64,000 nucleotides of DNA from the NCBI RefSeq assembly GCF_003061005.1, contig NZ_QAIK01000164.1:1278-65277 (forward strand), given 5' to 3'. The position numbers were made by a program, and so were the translations under genes. The DNA is from Pseudomonas sp. HMWF021 (GTDB lineage: Bacteria > Pseudomonadota > Gammaproteobacteria > Pseudomonadales > Pseudomonadaceae). Below are positions 7,960 through 17,453 of the stretch, piece by piece (within the stretch, counting starts at the first letter, position 1; every line of letters starts with the position of its first letter). The notes below the pieces were generated by a model. That model saw only the letters and a program-made list of their open reading frames with translations, had not been told where the DNA came from and searched no databases.

Positions 7960-10605
7960 TCAGCAGTCCAGTGGGTTGCGTTTTTCCGGGTCGATGCCGA
8001 ACTTGACGATGGCCTCGGCCACGACTTTAGGTTCGATATCACCACGGTCAGCCAGTGCTTCCAGGGCTGCCAACACCACGAAATGACGGTCGACTTCGAA
8101 GAAATGACGCAGTTTCTTGCGGCTGTCGCTGCGGCCGAAACCGTCGGTGCCCAGGACTTTGAATTCCTTGGACGGTACCCACTGACGGATCTGCTCGGCG
8201 AACAGCTTCATGTAGTCGGTAGAGGCAATGACCGGACCTTTACGGCCGCTCAGGCACTCTTCAACGTAGCTCTGCTTGGGCTTCTGGCCAGGCTTGAGAC
8301 GGTTGCTGCGCTCTACGGCCAGGCCGTCGCGACGCAGTTCGTTGAAACTGGTGACGCTCCATACATCAGCGCCGATGTTGAACTCTTCACGCAGGATCTT
8401 CGCCGCTTCACGCACTTCACGCAGGATGGTGCCGGAGCCCATCAGCTGTACGTGATGCGCCGCATCGCGGGTATCTTCTTCGAGCAGGTACATGCCTTTC
8501 TTGATGCCTTCTTCGGCACCGGCCGGCATGGCTGGCTGCTGGTACGACTCGTTCATCACGGTGATGTAGTAGAAGATGTCCTGTTGCTCTTCGGTCATCT
8601 TCTTCATGCCGTCCTGAATGATCACCGCCAGCTCGTAGCCGTAGGTCGGATCGTAGGTGCGGCAGTTCGGGATGGTCGCGGCCAGCAGGTGGCTGTGACC
8701 GTCTTCGTGCTGCAGGCCTTCGCCGTTCAGGGTGGTACGGCCGGCGGTGCCGCCGATCAGGAAGCCACGGGTACGGCTGTCGCCAGCGGCCCAGGCCAGG
8801 TCACCGATACGCTGGAAGCCGAACATCGAGTAGAAGATGTAGAACGGCAGCATCGGCTGGTTGTGGCTGGAGTACGAAGTACCGGCGGCGATGAACGAGC
8901 TCATGGCGCCTGCTTCGTTGATGCCTTCTTCAAGGATCTGACCTTTCTGGTCTTCCTTGTAGAACATCACCTGGTCTTTATCGACTGGCTCGTAGAGCTG
9001 GCCGACGGAGGAGTAGATGCCCAGCTGACGGAACATGCCTTCCATGCCGAAGGTACGGGCTTCGTCCGGGATGATCGGCACGATGCGCGGACCGATTTCC
9101 TTGTCCTTGACCAGTTGCGCGAGGATCCGCACGAACGCCATGGTGGTGGAAATTTCACGGTCGCCCGAACCATCGAGGATGGCTTTGAGAGTGTCCAGGT
9201 CCGGGGTCGGTACGCTGAAGCTCTGCGCGCGGCGCTGCGGCACGAAACCGCCCAGGGCTGCACGACGCTCGCTCAGGTAGCGGGCTTCGGCGCTGTTTGG
9301 CTCTGGCTTGAAGAACGGCAGGTTCTCCAGCTCTTCGTCCTTGACCGGGATGTCGAAGCGGTCGCGGAACAACTTCAGGCTGTCGACATCGACTTTCTTG
9401 GTGTTGTGCGCGGTGTTTTTCGCTTCGCCGGCACCGGTGCCATAACCCTTGATGGTCTTGGCCAGGATGACGGTCGGTTGTTCTTTGTGGTTGACCGCTT
9501 CGTGGTACGCCGCATAGACCTTGTACGGGTCGTGGCCGCCACGGTTGAGTTTCCAGATCTCGTCGTCGGACAGGTCGGCAACCATCGCCTTGAGTTCAGG
9601 CGTGTTGAAGAAGTGCTCGCGAACGAACGCACCGTCTTTGGCTTTGTAGTTCTGGTACTCGCCGTCGATGACTTCGTCCATGCGACGTTGCAGGATGCCG
9701 TCGACGTCTTTGGCCAGCAGTGGGTCCCAGAAACGGCCCCAGATGACTTTGGTCACGTTCCACTGTGCACCGCGGAACACGCCTTCGAGTTCCTGGATGA
9801 TCTTGCCGTTGCCGCGAACCGGGCCGTCGAGGCGCTGCAGGTTGCAGTTGATGACGAAGATCAGGTTGTCCAGCTTCTCGCGGCCGGCCAGGGAGATCGC
9901 GCCCAGGGATTCCGGCTCGTCGCACTCGCCGTCGCCCAGGAAGCACCAGACTTTCTGTTTGCCCGGCTGAATGAAACCGCGGTGTTCCAGGTACTTCATG
10001 AAGCGTGCCTGGTAGATCGCCTGGATCGGACCCAGACCCATGGATACGGTCGGGAACTGCCAGAAGTCGGGCATCAGCCAAGGGTGCGGATAGGACGACA
10101 GGCCCTGACCGTCGACTTCCTGGCGGAAGTTGTTCATCTGGTCTTCGGTGATACGGCCTTCCATGAATGCACGGGCGTAAACGCCTGGCGAGGTGTGGCC
10201 CTGGAAGTAGATCAGGTCGCCGCCGTGTTCGTCGGTCGGGGCCTGGAAGAAGTAGTTGAAGCCGATGTCATACAGGGTCGCGCTGGAAGCGAAGCTGGAG
10301 ATGTGACCACCCAGGTCAGAATCTTTCAGGTTCGTACGCATTACCATGGCCATCGCGTTCCAGCGCACCAGCGAGCGAATGCGGCGTTCCATGAACAGGT
10401 CGCCAGGCATGCGTGCTTCGTGGGTTACCGGGATGGTGTTGCGGTAAGGCGTGGTGATGGCGTAAGGGAGCTGCGAACCGCTGCGGGTCGCCAGTTCACC
10501 CATACGGGTCATCAGATAGTGAGCACGGTCTTCGCCTTCTTTGTCGAGAACCGATTCCAGGGCGTCCAGCCATTCCTGGGTTTCGACGGGATCGAGGTCT
10601 TGCAT
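7960..10605 (-). CDS. aceE: pyruvate dehydrogenase E1 component (homodimeric type)
   Basis: E1 decarboxylates pyruvate with thiamine diphosphate and loads the acetyl group on the lipoyl domains of AceF. The 881-residue length matches the homodimeric gammaproteobacterial E1 (E. coli 887). The thiamine-diphosphate motif is seen as GDGECDEPES, with the closing NCN about 30 residues later. The transketolase-like segments GQGLSSYPHPWLMPDFWQFP and GRTTLNGEGLQHEDGHS are also present. The ATG start has GGAG 6 bases upstream. It is the first gene of the aceEF operon; two palindromic operator-like sites lie 113-177 bases upstream of its start. Identification is certain from motifs and synteny. Confidence 0.97.
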   Translation of the reverse strand: MQDLDPVETQEWLDALESVLDKEGEDRAHYLMTRMGELATRSGSQLPYAITTPYRNTIPVTHEARMPGDLFMERRIRSLVRWNAMAMVMRTNLKDSDLGGHISSFASSATLYDIGFNYFFQAPTDEHGGDLIYFQGHTSPGVYARAFMEGRITEDQMNNFRQEVDGQGLSSYPHPWLMPDFWQFPTVSMGLGPIQAIYQARFMKYLEHRGFIQPGKQKVWCFLGDGECDEPESLGAISLAGREKLDNLIFVINCNLQRLDGPVRGNGKIIQELEGVFRGAQWNVTKVIWGRFWDPLLAKDVDGILQRRMDEVIDGEYQNYKAKDGAFVREHFFNTPELKAMVADLSDDEIWKLNRGGHDPYKVYAAYHEAVNHKEQPTVILAKTIKGYGTGAGEAKNTAHNTKKVDVDSLKLFRDRFDIPVKDEELENLPFFKPEPNSAEARYLSERRAALGGFVPQRRAQSFSVPTPDLDTLKAILDGSGDREISTTMAFVRILAQLVKDKEIGPRIVPIIPDEARTFGMEGMFRQLGIYSSVGQLYEPVDKDQVMFYKEDQKGQILEEGINEAGAMSSFIAAGTSYSSHNQPMLPFYIFYSMFGFQRIGDLAWAAGDSRTRGFLIGGTAGRTTLNGEGLQHEDGHSHLLAATIPNCRTYDPTYGYELAVIIQDGMKKMTEEQQDIFYYITVMNESYQQPAMPAGAEEGIKKGMYLLEEDTRDAAHHVQLMGSGTILREVREAAKILREEFNIGADVWSVTSFNELRRDGLAVERSNRLKPGQKPKQSYVEECLSGRKGPVIASTDYMKLFAEQIRQWVPSKEFKVLGTDGFGRSDSRKKLRHFFEVDRHFVVLAALEALADRGDIEPKVVAEAIVKFGIDPEKRNPLDC

Positions 10606-10717
10606 GGCTTGCTCCAGGGCGGAAAGGCTTCCAGAATCGGTTGCCTGAGTTTGCGACTGGCCTTGTGGGCAGACGATTTAAAATTCTTGGATTGCCGACA
10701 GGTTGTTCCGGCGGCGT

Positions 10718-10730
10718 GTAGTTTTACTAC
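10718..10730. promoter_or_regulatory. putative GntR/FadR-type operator, proximal to aceE
   Basis: GTAGTTTTACTAC is a perfect palindrome around a central T. Its core TAGTTTTACTA fits the TNGTNNNACNA consensus recognised by the FadR subfamily of GntR regulators (PdhR, LldR, FadR). It lies about 115 bases upstream of the aceE start. This is a prediction from the motif. Confidence 0.55.
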
Positions 10731-10769
10731 AAATCTTTGAGCATTTCAGCCTTTCGGATGTATAGACGA

Positions 10770-10782
10770 GTAGTAAAACTAC
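10770..10782. promoter_or_regulatory. putative GntR/FadR-type operator, distal to aceE
   Basis: GTAGTAAAACTAC is the reverse complement of the site at 10718-10730 and fits the same TNGTNNNACNA consensus. The centres of the two sites are 52 bases apart, close to five helical turns, so bound dimers would face the same side of the DNA. Confidence 0.55.
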
Positions 10783-10989
10783 AGAGGAAAGGCTTGTGGC
10801 CTCCGACTGCGTTGTGAGAATAATCGTTAAGGTTGGTCGATTACCATCCGTAAAAGGTGAAACTTTGATGCTGGATGCCAAAGAAGAAGAAATTTCAGCT
10901 ATTTCTAACTTTTGTTCGACAGTCCTTCGCGTAGCGGGTTTTCATCAAACACTACAAGCGGCCATTTACACGCCGATCAAGGATAGACC

Positions 10990-13929
10990 ATGACCCTGCC
11001 CGCGCTTGCCGAACTGCCCGCCATTCTCCTGCCGTTGGTCACTCGATCCGAGCAGTCGTTCCGTACGGCCGTCGCCGCGCTGGAAGACGATCACGGCTTC
11101 TCCAGCTGGACGCCGGAACGCTGGGCGCAATTCGCCCGGGTCAGTGCCGCCAGCGATTTCGTCATTGAACAGAGCGTTCGTGACCCTTTGATGTTGTTGT
11201 CGCTGGTGCAGTCCGGCGAACTCGACCGGCCGTTCGCGCCAGGTGAGCTGTGCGCGCAGATTGCCGCCGCCGTGGCTGCCGCGCAGAGCGAAGACGAACT
11301 CGGTCGGGCTCTGCGTCGTCAGCGCGCTCGTCATCAGGTACGGATCATCTGGCGTGATCTGAACCGCCAGGCCGATCTGGTGCAGACCTGCCGCGACCTT
11401 TCCGACATGGCCGACGCCACCATCGACCAGGCCTACCAATGGCTGTACAGCCGCCATTGCCAGCAGTTCGGCACGCCGACCGGCCGGCGCAGCGGCTTGC
11501 CGCAGCAGATGGTCATCCTCGGCATGGGCAAGCTTGGTGCGGTCGAGTTGAATCTGTCGTCGGACATCGACCTGATCTTCGCCTACCCCGAGGGCGGCGA
11601 AACCGTCGGCGTGAAGCGCGCGCTGGATAATCAGGAGTTCTTCATTCGTCTTGGCCAGCGCCTGATCAAGGCCCTCGACCCGATGACCGTCGACGGCTTT
11701 GTATTCCGCGTCGATATGCGCCTGCGCCCGTACGGTTCGTCCGGCGCGCTGGTGCTGAGCTTCAATGCGCTCGAGCAGTATTACCAGGATCAGGGTCGCG
11801 ACTGGGAACGCTACGCGATGATCAAGGCGCGGGTGGTGGCCGGTGATCAAACCGCCGGCGCGCAGTTGCTCGACATGCTGCGCCCGTTCGTCTACCGGCG
11901 TTATCTGGACTTCTCGGCGATCGAAGCGCTGCGCACCATGAAGCAGTTGATCCAGCAGGAAGTGCGGCGCAAGGGCATGGCCGACAACATCAAGCTCGGC
12001 TCCGGTGGGATTCGCGAAGTCGAGTTCATTGCCCAGGCCTTCCAGTTGATTCACGGCGGGCGCGACCTGAGCCTGCAACAGCGTCCTCTATTAAAGGTGC
12101 TGGGCACGCTGGAAGGACAGGGCTATCTGCCGCCGGCGGTGATCAGCGAGCTGCGCGAAGGTTACGAATTCCTGCGTTACACCGAACACGCGATCCAGGC
12201 GATCGCCGACCGCCAGACCCAGATGTTGCCGGACGGCGCTCAGGATCAGGCGCGTATCGCGTTCATGCTCGGTTTCGCCGATTGGCATGCCTTCCACGAA
12301 AAACTGATGTTCTGGCGCGGTCGGGTGGCCTGGCACTTTGCGCAGGTAATTGCCGATCCCGATGAAGAGGAGGGCGCCGACTGTGAAGTGGTGGTCGGCG
12401 GTGAGTGGTTGCCGCTCTGGGAAGAAGAGCAGGACGAAGAGGCTGCTTGCCGGCAGTTGGAAGAGGGCGGCTTCAAGGACGCGAGCAAAGCGCTGAAAGC
12501 ACTTGCCGGTTTGCGCGGCAGCCCGCAATTGCGCGCCATGCAGCGGCTGGGTCGCGAGCGTCTCGATGCGTTTATTCCGCGTCTGCTGGCTCAGGCGGTA
12601 GAGCATGACAACCCGGATCTGGTGCTGGAGCGGGTACTGCCGCTGGTCGAAGCGGTTGCCCGGCGTTCGGCTTATCTGGTGTTGCTGACGGAAAACCCCG
12701 GCGCCCTGCGGCGTTTGCTGACGCTGTGCGCGGCCAGTCCGTGGATCGCCGAGCAGATCACCCGTTTCCCGTTGCTGCTCGACGAGTTGCTTAACGAAGG
12801 CCGGCTGTTCAAGCCACCGTTGGCGCCGGAACTGGCCGCCGAGCTGCGCGAGCGCCTGACGCGGATCCCCGAAGACGACCTCGAACAACAGATGGAAGCG
12901 CTGCGGCATTTCAAACTGGCGCACCGTTTGCGCGTCGCTGCCTCGGAAATCGCCGGTAGCCTGCCGCTGATGAAAGTCAGTGATTACCTGACCTGGCTCG
13001 CCGAAGCGATTCTCGAGCAAGTGCTGGCGCTGGCCTGGCGTCAGACGGTGGCCAAGTACGGCACGCCGCTGCGCACTGATGGCAGCTTGTGCGATCCCGG
13101 CTTCATCATTGTCGGTTATGGCAAAGTCGGCGGGCTGGAACTGGGGCATGGTTCGGATCTGGATCTGGTGTTCATCCATGACGGCGATCCGCAGGCGGAA
13201 ACCGACGGGCCGAAGCCAATTGATGGCGCGCAGTTCTTCACCCGGCTGGGGCAGCGGATCATTCACTTGCTGACGGCGCAGACCAACTCCGGCCAGCTGT
13301 ATGAAGTGGACATGCGCCTGCGGCCGTCCGGTGCGTCGGGGCTGTTGGTCAGTTCGCTCGGGGCGTTTGAGCGCTATCAGGAAAATGAAGCCTGGACCTG
13401 GGAACATCAGGCGCTGGTACGGGCGCGGGTGCTGGTGGGCAGTCAGGATGTCGGTCAGGCCTTCGAGAAAGTCCGGGCGCAGGTTTTGGGCAAGGCACGG
13501 GATCTGGCAAAGCTGCAACAGGAAGTCAGCGAGATGCGCGCCAAGATGCGCGACAACCTCGGCAGCAAGGGCACCGCGGCCGGTACGGCGGCAAATGCCT
13601 TCGAGGCCACGGCGCCGTTCGACCTCAAGCAGGACGCCGGAGGTATCGTCGATATTGAATTTATGGTGCAATACGCGGCCCTGGCGTGGTCGCACAGCCA
13701 CCCGCCACTGCTGCGCTGGACCGATAACATCCGCATTCTGGAAGAGCTGGAACACGAAGGGCTGATGCCCGCCGAAGACGCCAGCCTGTTGCGCGAGGCC
13801 TATAAAGCCTACCGCTCCGCTGCCCACCGGCAGGCGTTGCAGAAGGACGCCGGGGTGATTGCAGGCGACCAGTTTGTCGAGGAGCGCCGGCAGGTATTGC
13901 GGATCTGGAAAGACCTGGGGCTAAGCTGA
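10990..13929 (+). CDS. glnE: bifunctional glutamine synthetase adenylyltransferase/adenylyl-removing enzyme
   Basis: GlnE adds AMP to, or removes it from, glutamine synthetase in response to PII (GlnB/GlnK) and glutamine. It thereby tunes ammonia assimilation. The 979-residue protein has two nucleotidyltransferase domains. The N-terminal adenylyl-removing domain carries GMGKLGAVELNLSSDIDL near residue 178, and the C-terminal adenylyltransferase domain carries GYGKVGGLELGHGSDLDL near residue 710. Each is followed by a helical GlnE/PII-uridylyltransferase linker domain. Length and motif spacing match the family (E. coli 946). The start ATG follows GGATAGACC. In P. aeruginosa ilvE follows glnE; here REP repeats and waaF follow. 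Confidence 0.96.
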   Translation: MTLPALAELPAILLPLVTRSEQSFRTAVAALEDDHGFSSWTPERWAQFARVSAASDFVIEQSVRDPLMLLSLVQSGELDRPFAPGELCAQIAAAVAAAQSEDELGRALRRQRARHQVRIIWRDLNRQADLVQTCRDLSDMADATIDQAYQWLYSRHCQQFGTPTGRRSGLPQQMVILGMGKLGAVELNLSSDIDLIFAYPEGGETVGVKRALDNQEFFIRLGQRLIKALDPMTVDGFVFRVDMRLRPYGSSGALVLSFNALEQYYQDQGRDWERYAMIKARVVAGDQTAGAQLLDMLRPFVYRRYLDFSAIEALRTMKQLIQQEVRRKGMADNIKLGSGGIREVEFIAQAFQLIHGGRDLSLQQRPLLKVLGTLEGQGYLPPAVISELREGYEFLRYTEHAIQAIADRQTQMLPDGAQDQARIAFMLGFADWHAFHEKLMFWRGRVAWHFAQVIADPDEEEGADCEVVVGGEWLPLWEEEQDEEAACRQLEEGGFKDASKALKALAGLRGSPQLRAMQRLGRERLDAFIPRLLAQAVEHDNPDLVLERVLPLVEAVARRSAYLVLLTENPGALRRLLTLCAASPWIAEQITRFPLLLDELLNEGRLFKPPLAPELAAELRERLTRIPEDDLEQQMEALRHFKLAHRLRVAASEIAGSLPLMKVSDYLTWLAEAILEQVLALAWRQTVAKYGTPLRTDGSLCDPGFIIVGYGKVGGLELGHGSDLDLVFIHDGDPQAETDGPKPIDGAQFFTRLGQRIIHLLTAQTNSGQLYEVDMRLRPSGASGLLVSSLGAFERYQENEAWTWEHQALVRARVLVGSQDVGQAFEKVRAQVLGKARDLAKLQQEVSEMRAKMRDNLGSKGTAAGTAANAFEATAPFDLKQDAGGIVDIEFMVQYAALAWSHSHPPLLRWTDNIRILEELEHEGLMPAEDASLLREAYKAYRSAAHRQALQKDAGVIAGDQFVEERRQVLRIWKDLGLS

Positions 13930-13958
13930 AAGCGGATATTTGAAGCACCGAATACCTT

Positions 13959-14048
13959 GTGGGAGCGGGCTTGCCCGCGATGGCGGAGTGTCAGCCACCG
14001 TCACTTTCAGATGTGATGGCCTCATCGCGGGCAAGCCACGCTCCCACA
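13959..14048. repeat. REP doublet (REPIN), GTGGGAGCGGG family
   Basis: Inverted arms at 13959-13983 (TGTGGGAGCGGGCTTGCCCG...) and 14024-14048. The right arm has a deviation (GCAAGCCACGCTCC). It lies between glnE and waaF. Confidence 0.85.
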
Positions 14049-14089
14049 GGGACTTGTGGTGATTTGCAGATTGAGACACGAACAAACAA

Positions 14090-14179
14090 TGTGGGAGCGA
14101 GCCTGCTCGCGATAGCGGAGTGACAGTCGACAGTCATGTTGAAGGTAATGACCCATCGCAAGCAGCGCCGCTCCCTCAG
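14090..14179. repeat. REP plus degenerate partner, GTGGGAGCGAG family
   Basis: A good single REP at 14090-14113 (TGTGGGAGCGAGCCTGCTCG) faces a decayed inverted copy at about 14154-14179 (TCGCAAGCAGCGCCGCTCCC). Together with the previous doublet it fills most of the 305-base glnE-waaF gap. No gene is seen there. Confidence 0.65.
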
Positions 14180-14234
14180 TGATTCTCGAGGCGGGGAGGC
14201 GTAAATGCCTCCCCGGTTCGTTTATGGAAACCAC

Positions 14235-15269
14235 ATGAATATTCTGATCGTTGGGCCCAGTTGGGTCGGTGACATGGTGATGGCGCAGACACTGTTTCAG
14301 TGTCTGAAGCAGCGCCACCCGCAATGCGAAATCGACGTGCTGGCCCCCGAGTGGAGCCGGCCGATCCTTGAACGCATGCCCGAAGTGCGCAAGGCCTTGA
14401 GCTTTCCGCTCGGCCACGGCGCGCTGGAGCTGGCGACGCGTCGGCGGATCGGCAAGTCCCTGGCCGGCCAGTACGATCAGGCGATCCTGCTGCCCAACTC
14501 GCTGAAATCGGCACTGGTGCCGTTTTTCGCCGGCATCAAGCAACGCACCGGCTGGCGCGGTGAATTCCGCTACGGCCTGCTCAATGACGTGCGCACGCTG
14601 GATAAAGAACGTTATCCGCTGATGATCGAGCGCTTCATGGCCCTGGCTTACGAGCCGAACGCCGAGTTGCCGAAACCGTATCCGCGTCCGAGCCTGCAAA
14701 TCGACCCGGTGACCCGCGAAGCGGCGCTGGCCAAATTCGGCTTGACCCTCGACCGTCCGGTGTTGGCCCTGTGCCCCGGCGCCGAGTTCGGCGAGTCCAA
14801 ACGCTGGCCGTCCGAGCATTACGCCAAGGTCGCCGAAGCGCGGATTCGCGAAGGCTGGCAGGTGTGGCTGTTCGGCTCGAAAAACGATCACGCGGTGGGT
14901 GAAGATATCCGCGCACGGCTGATTCCCGGTCTGCGTGAAGAGTCGGTCAACCTCAGCGGCAGCACCTCGCTGGCCGAGGCCATCGACCTGATGTCCTGTG
15001 CCGACTCGGTGGTGTCCAACGACTCCGGCCTGATGCACGTCGCGGCGGCGCTGAACCGTCCACTGGTGGCGGTCTACGGCTCGACGTCGCCGGGCTTCAC
15101 CCCGCCGCTGGCCGAGCATGTCGAAGTCGTCCGTCTGGGCCTCGATTGCAGCCCCTGTTTCGACCGTACCTGCCGATTCGGCCATTACAATTGCCTGCGC
15201 CAGCTGATGCCGGATGCGGTCAACGATGCCTTGCAGAAATTGCAGGGCACTGTGGTCGAGGTTCATTAA
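14235..15269 (+). CDS. waaF: ADP-heptose:LPS heptosyltransferase II
   Basis: WaaF adds the second L-glycero-D-manno-heptose to the LPS inner core on the cytoplasmic face of the inner membrane. The 344-residue product begins MNILIVGPSWVGDMVMAQ, the standard N-terminus of GT family 9 heptosyltransferases. It contains the donor-site segment ALCPGAEFGESKRWP and the SNDSGLMHVAAAL motif near the C-terminus. The ATG at 14235 is chosen over an in-frame ATG 30 bases upstream because it matches the family N-terminus and has TGGAAA before it. It is the first gene of the inner-core operon; waaC starts one base after its stop. Confidence 0.95.
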   Translation: MNILIVGPSWVGDMVMAQTLFQCLKQRHPQCEIDVLAPEWSRPILERMPEVRKALSFPLGHGALELATRRRIGKSLAGQYDQAILLPNSLKSALVPFFAGIKQRTGWRGEFRYGLLNDVRTLDKERYPLMIERFMALAYEPNAELPKPYPRPSLQIDPVTREAALAKFGLTLDRPVLALCPGAEFGESKRWPSEHYAKVAEARIREGWQVWLFGSKNDHAVGEDIRARLIPGLREESVNLSGSTSLAEAIDLMSCADSVVSNDSGLMHVAAALNRPLVAVYGSTSPGFTPPLAEHVEVVRLGLDCSPCFDRTCRFGHYNCLRQLMPDAVNDALQKLQGTVVEVH

Positions 15270-15270
15270 G

Positions 15271-16332
15271 TTGCGGGTATTGCTGATCAAGACTTCATCG
15301 CTGGGCGACGTGATTCACGCGTTGCCAGCGCTGACCGACGCGGCCCGGGCCATCCCCGGGATCAAGTTCGACTGGGTGGTGGAAGAAGGCTTCGCCGAGA
15401 TCCCGACCTGGCACCCGGCCGTCGGCAAGGTGATTCCGGTGGCGATCCGCCGCTGGCGCAAGAACCTCTGGCAGACCATTAAGAGCGGCGAGTGGAAGCG
15501 CTTCAAGCAAAGCGTGCGCGCCAGCAAATATGATCTGGTGATCGACGCCCAGGGCCTGCTGAAAAGCGCCTGGCTGACCCGCTACGTCAAAGCCCCGGTG
15601 GCCGGCCTCGACAAAGGCTCGGCGCGCGAGCCGATCGCCGCGCGTTTCTACGACCGCAAACTGGCAGTGGCCCGTGGACAACATGCGGTGGAGCGAGTGC
15701 GTCAACTGTTCGCTATCGCCCTCGGCTACGACCTGCCCAAGGGCCTGGGCGATTACGGCCTCAATGTCGAGCGTCTGGTGGAACTGCCGCGCAAGAGCGC
15801 CTTCGTGGTGTTCCTGCACGGCACCACGTGGGACACCAAACACTGGCCGGAAGCCTACTGGCGCGAGCTGACCGAGCGCGTCGGCTATCTGGGCGTCGGG
15901 GTCAAACTGCCGTGGGGCAACCCGCTGGAAAAGGCCCGAGCCGAGCGCATTGCTGCTGGGTTCAAACACGCCGAAGTGCTGCCGAAGCTGAATCTGGCCG
16001 GCGTCGGCAAAGTGCTGGCCGGCGCCCAGGCCTGCGTGGCGGTGGACACCGGTCTCGGTCACCTTGCAGCCGCGCTGGATGTGCCGACGATTTCGCTGTT
16101 CGGCCCGACCAATCCGGGCCTGACTGGCGCCTACGGCAAGGTGCAGATTCATATGGCCAGTGATTTCCCCTGCGCCCCTTGCCTGCAAAAGAAATGTACG
16201 TATCAACCGACCGCGCAGGATGCCCGTCAGTTTGACCTGAAACGCGAGCAGCCTCTGTGCTTCACGCGTGTAAACCCCGAGCGTGTCGCCAGCCGACTGA
16301 GCACGTTGTTAATGGCTGAGGAGCTGCGCTGA
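15271..16332 (+). CDS. waaC: ADP-heptose:LPS heptosyltransferase I
   Basis: WaaC adds the first heptose to Kdo2-lipid A. The 353-residue product is GT family 9, starting with RVLLIKTSSLGDVIHALPAL. It has the HGTTWDTKHWP donor-site segment and VDTGLGHLAAALDVPTISLFGPT near the C-terminus. I place the start at TTG 15271 because it matches the family N-terminus exactly, lies one base past the waaF stop and has GAGG 9 bases upstream. An upstream in-frame ATG at 15214 would add 19 unrelated residues inside waaF. Translation is probably coupled to waaF. Confidence 0.93.
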   Translation: MRVLLIKTSSLGDVIHALPALTDAARAIPGIKFDWVVEEGFAEIPTWHPAVGKVIPVAIRRWRKNLWQTIKSGEWKRFKQSVRASKYDLVIDAQGLLKSAWLTRYVKAPVAGLDKGSAREPIAARFYDRKLAVARGQHAVERVRQLFAIALGYDLPKGLGDYGLNVERLVELPRKSAFVVFLHGTTWDTKHWPEAYWRELTERVGYLGVGVKLPWGNPLEKARAERIAAGFKHAEVLPKLNLAGVGKVLAGAQACVAVDTGLGHLAAALDVPTISLFGPTNPGLTGAYGKVQIHMASDFPCAPCLQKKCTYQPTAQDARQFDLKREQPLCFTRVNPERVASRLSTLLMAEELR

Positions 16333-17453
16333 TGCAATTGGCATTCGTCCTGTACAAATATTTCCCGTTCGGTGGCTTGCAGCGCGATTTCATGCGCATC
16401 GCCCTCGAATGCCAGAAGCGCGGCCATCAGATTCGCGTCTACACCCTGATCTGGGAAGGCGACGTGCCGCCCGGTTTCGAAGTGCTGGTGGCGCCGGTCA
16501 AGGCGTTCTTCAACCATCGGCGCAATGAAAAACTCAGCGCGTGGATGGAAGCGGATCTGGCCAAGCGCCCGGTGGATCGCCTGATCGGCTTCAACAAGAT
16601 GCCGGGGCTGGACGTCTATTACGCTGCCGACGGCTGCTTTGAAGACAAGGCGCAGAACCTGCGCCATTCGCTGTACCGCCGCTGGGGCCGCTATCGCCAC
16701 TTCGCCGAGTACGAGCGCGCGGTGTTCGCCAAGGACGCAAAAACTGAAGTGCTGATGATTTCCGAAGTGCAGCAGCCGCTGTTCATCAAGCATTACGACA
16801 CGCCGCTTGAGCGCTTCCACTTGCTGCCGCCGGGCATCGCCCAGGATCGTCGGCGGCCGGCGGATGCCGACGAGATTCGTGCCGGTTTCCGCGCCGAATT
16901 CAACCTCAAGGACGACGAACTGCTGCTGGTGCAGATCGGCTCCGGGTTCAAGACCAAGGGCGTCGATCGCAGCCTGAAAGCCCTGGCCGCATTGCCCGTC
17001 GAGCTGAAGAAGCGCACCCGGCTGTTTGTAATCGGCCAGGATGACCCCAAATTGTTCCAGATGCAGAGTGCCACTTTGGGCCTGGGCGACAACGTGACGT
17101 TTCTCAAGGGCCGCAGCGATATCCCGCGTTTCCTGCTCGGCGCCGATCTGTTGATCCACCCGGCGTACAACGAAAATACCGGCACCGTGCTGCTCGAAGC
17201 GCTGGTCGCCGGTTTGCCGGTGCTGGTCAGCGCGGTCTGCGGTTATGCCCATTACATTGCCGAGGCGGACGCCGGGCGCGTGCTGGACGAACCGTTCGAT
17301 CAGGCGCAACTGACGCAATACCTGACTGACATGTTGAATGACGACGCTGCACGCGCGGCCTGGAGCCGCAATGGTCTGGCCTTCGCCGAGACGGCCGACC
17401 TCTACAGCATGCCGCAGCACGCGGCCGATGTGATTCTGGCGGAGCACGCTTAA
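16332..17453 (+). CDS. waaG: LPS core glucosyltransferase I WaaG
   Basis: WaaG is a GT family 4 enzyme. It starts the outer core by adding a hexose to heptose II (in P. aeruginosa the sugar is galactosamine). The 373-residue protein starts MQLAFVLYKYFPFGGLQRDFMR, the donor-independent signature of WaaG. The GT4 C-terminal motif is seen as HPAYNENTGTVLLEALVAG, with the conserved glutamates. The start ATG shares one base with the waaC stop (TGATG), and the stop TAA directly abuts the waaP ATG. The sugar added in this strain cannot be read from the sequence. Confidence 0.94.
   Translation: MQLAFVLYKYFPFGGLQRDFMRIALECQKRGHQIRVYTLIWEGDVPPGFEVLVAPVKAFFNHRRNEKLSAWMEADLAKRPVDRLIGFNKMPGLDVYYAADGCFEDKAQNLRHSLYRRWGRYRHFAEYERAVFAKDAKTEVLMISEVQQPLFIKHYDTPLERFHLLPPGIAQDRRRPADADEIRAGFRAEFNLKDDELLLVQIGSGFKTKGVDRSLKALAALPVELKKRTRLFVIGQDDPKLFQMQSATLGLGDNVTFLKGRSDIPRFLLGADLLIHPAYNENTGTVLLEALVAGLPVLVSAVCGYAHYIAEADAGRVLDEPFDQAQLTQYLTDMLNDDAARAAWSRNGLAFAETADLYSMPQHAADVILAEHA

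Larger units (their letters stand above)
10606..10989. other. AT-rich divergent intergenic region aceE/glnE
   Basis: This 384-base gap separates the divergent aceE and glnE genes and is clearly richer in A+T than its flanks. It must hold the aceEF promoter and probably a glnE promoter. Two inverted copies of a GTAGTnnnACTAC palindrome are present. An open frame at 10796-10993 has no convincing ribosome-binding site or recognisable protein and overlaps the glnE start, so I do not call it a gene. Confidence 0.6.

Noticed and set aside
5912..10740. Very long plus-strand open frames opposite aceF and aceE (up to 885 codons)
   Set aside because: They are antisense shadows caused by high G+C in the third codon position of the real minus-strand genes. 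Their products are rich in V, A, L, D, Q and R with no recognisable domain.
10796..10993. Open frame of 65 codons before glnE
   Set aside because: No ribosome-binding site, no family resemblance, and it overlaps the glnE start. The region is better explained as regulatory.
13930..14234. Missing ilvE between glnE and waaF
   Set aside because: P. aeruginosa has ilvE here, but other pseudomonads such as P. putida, as I recall, do not. It is not evidence of a recent deletion.
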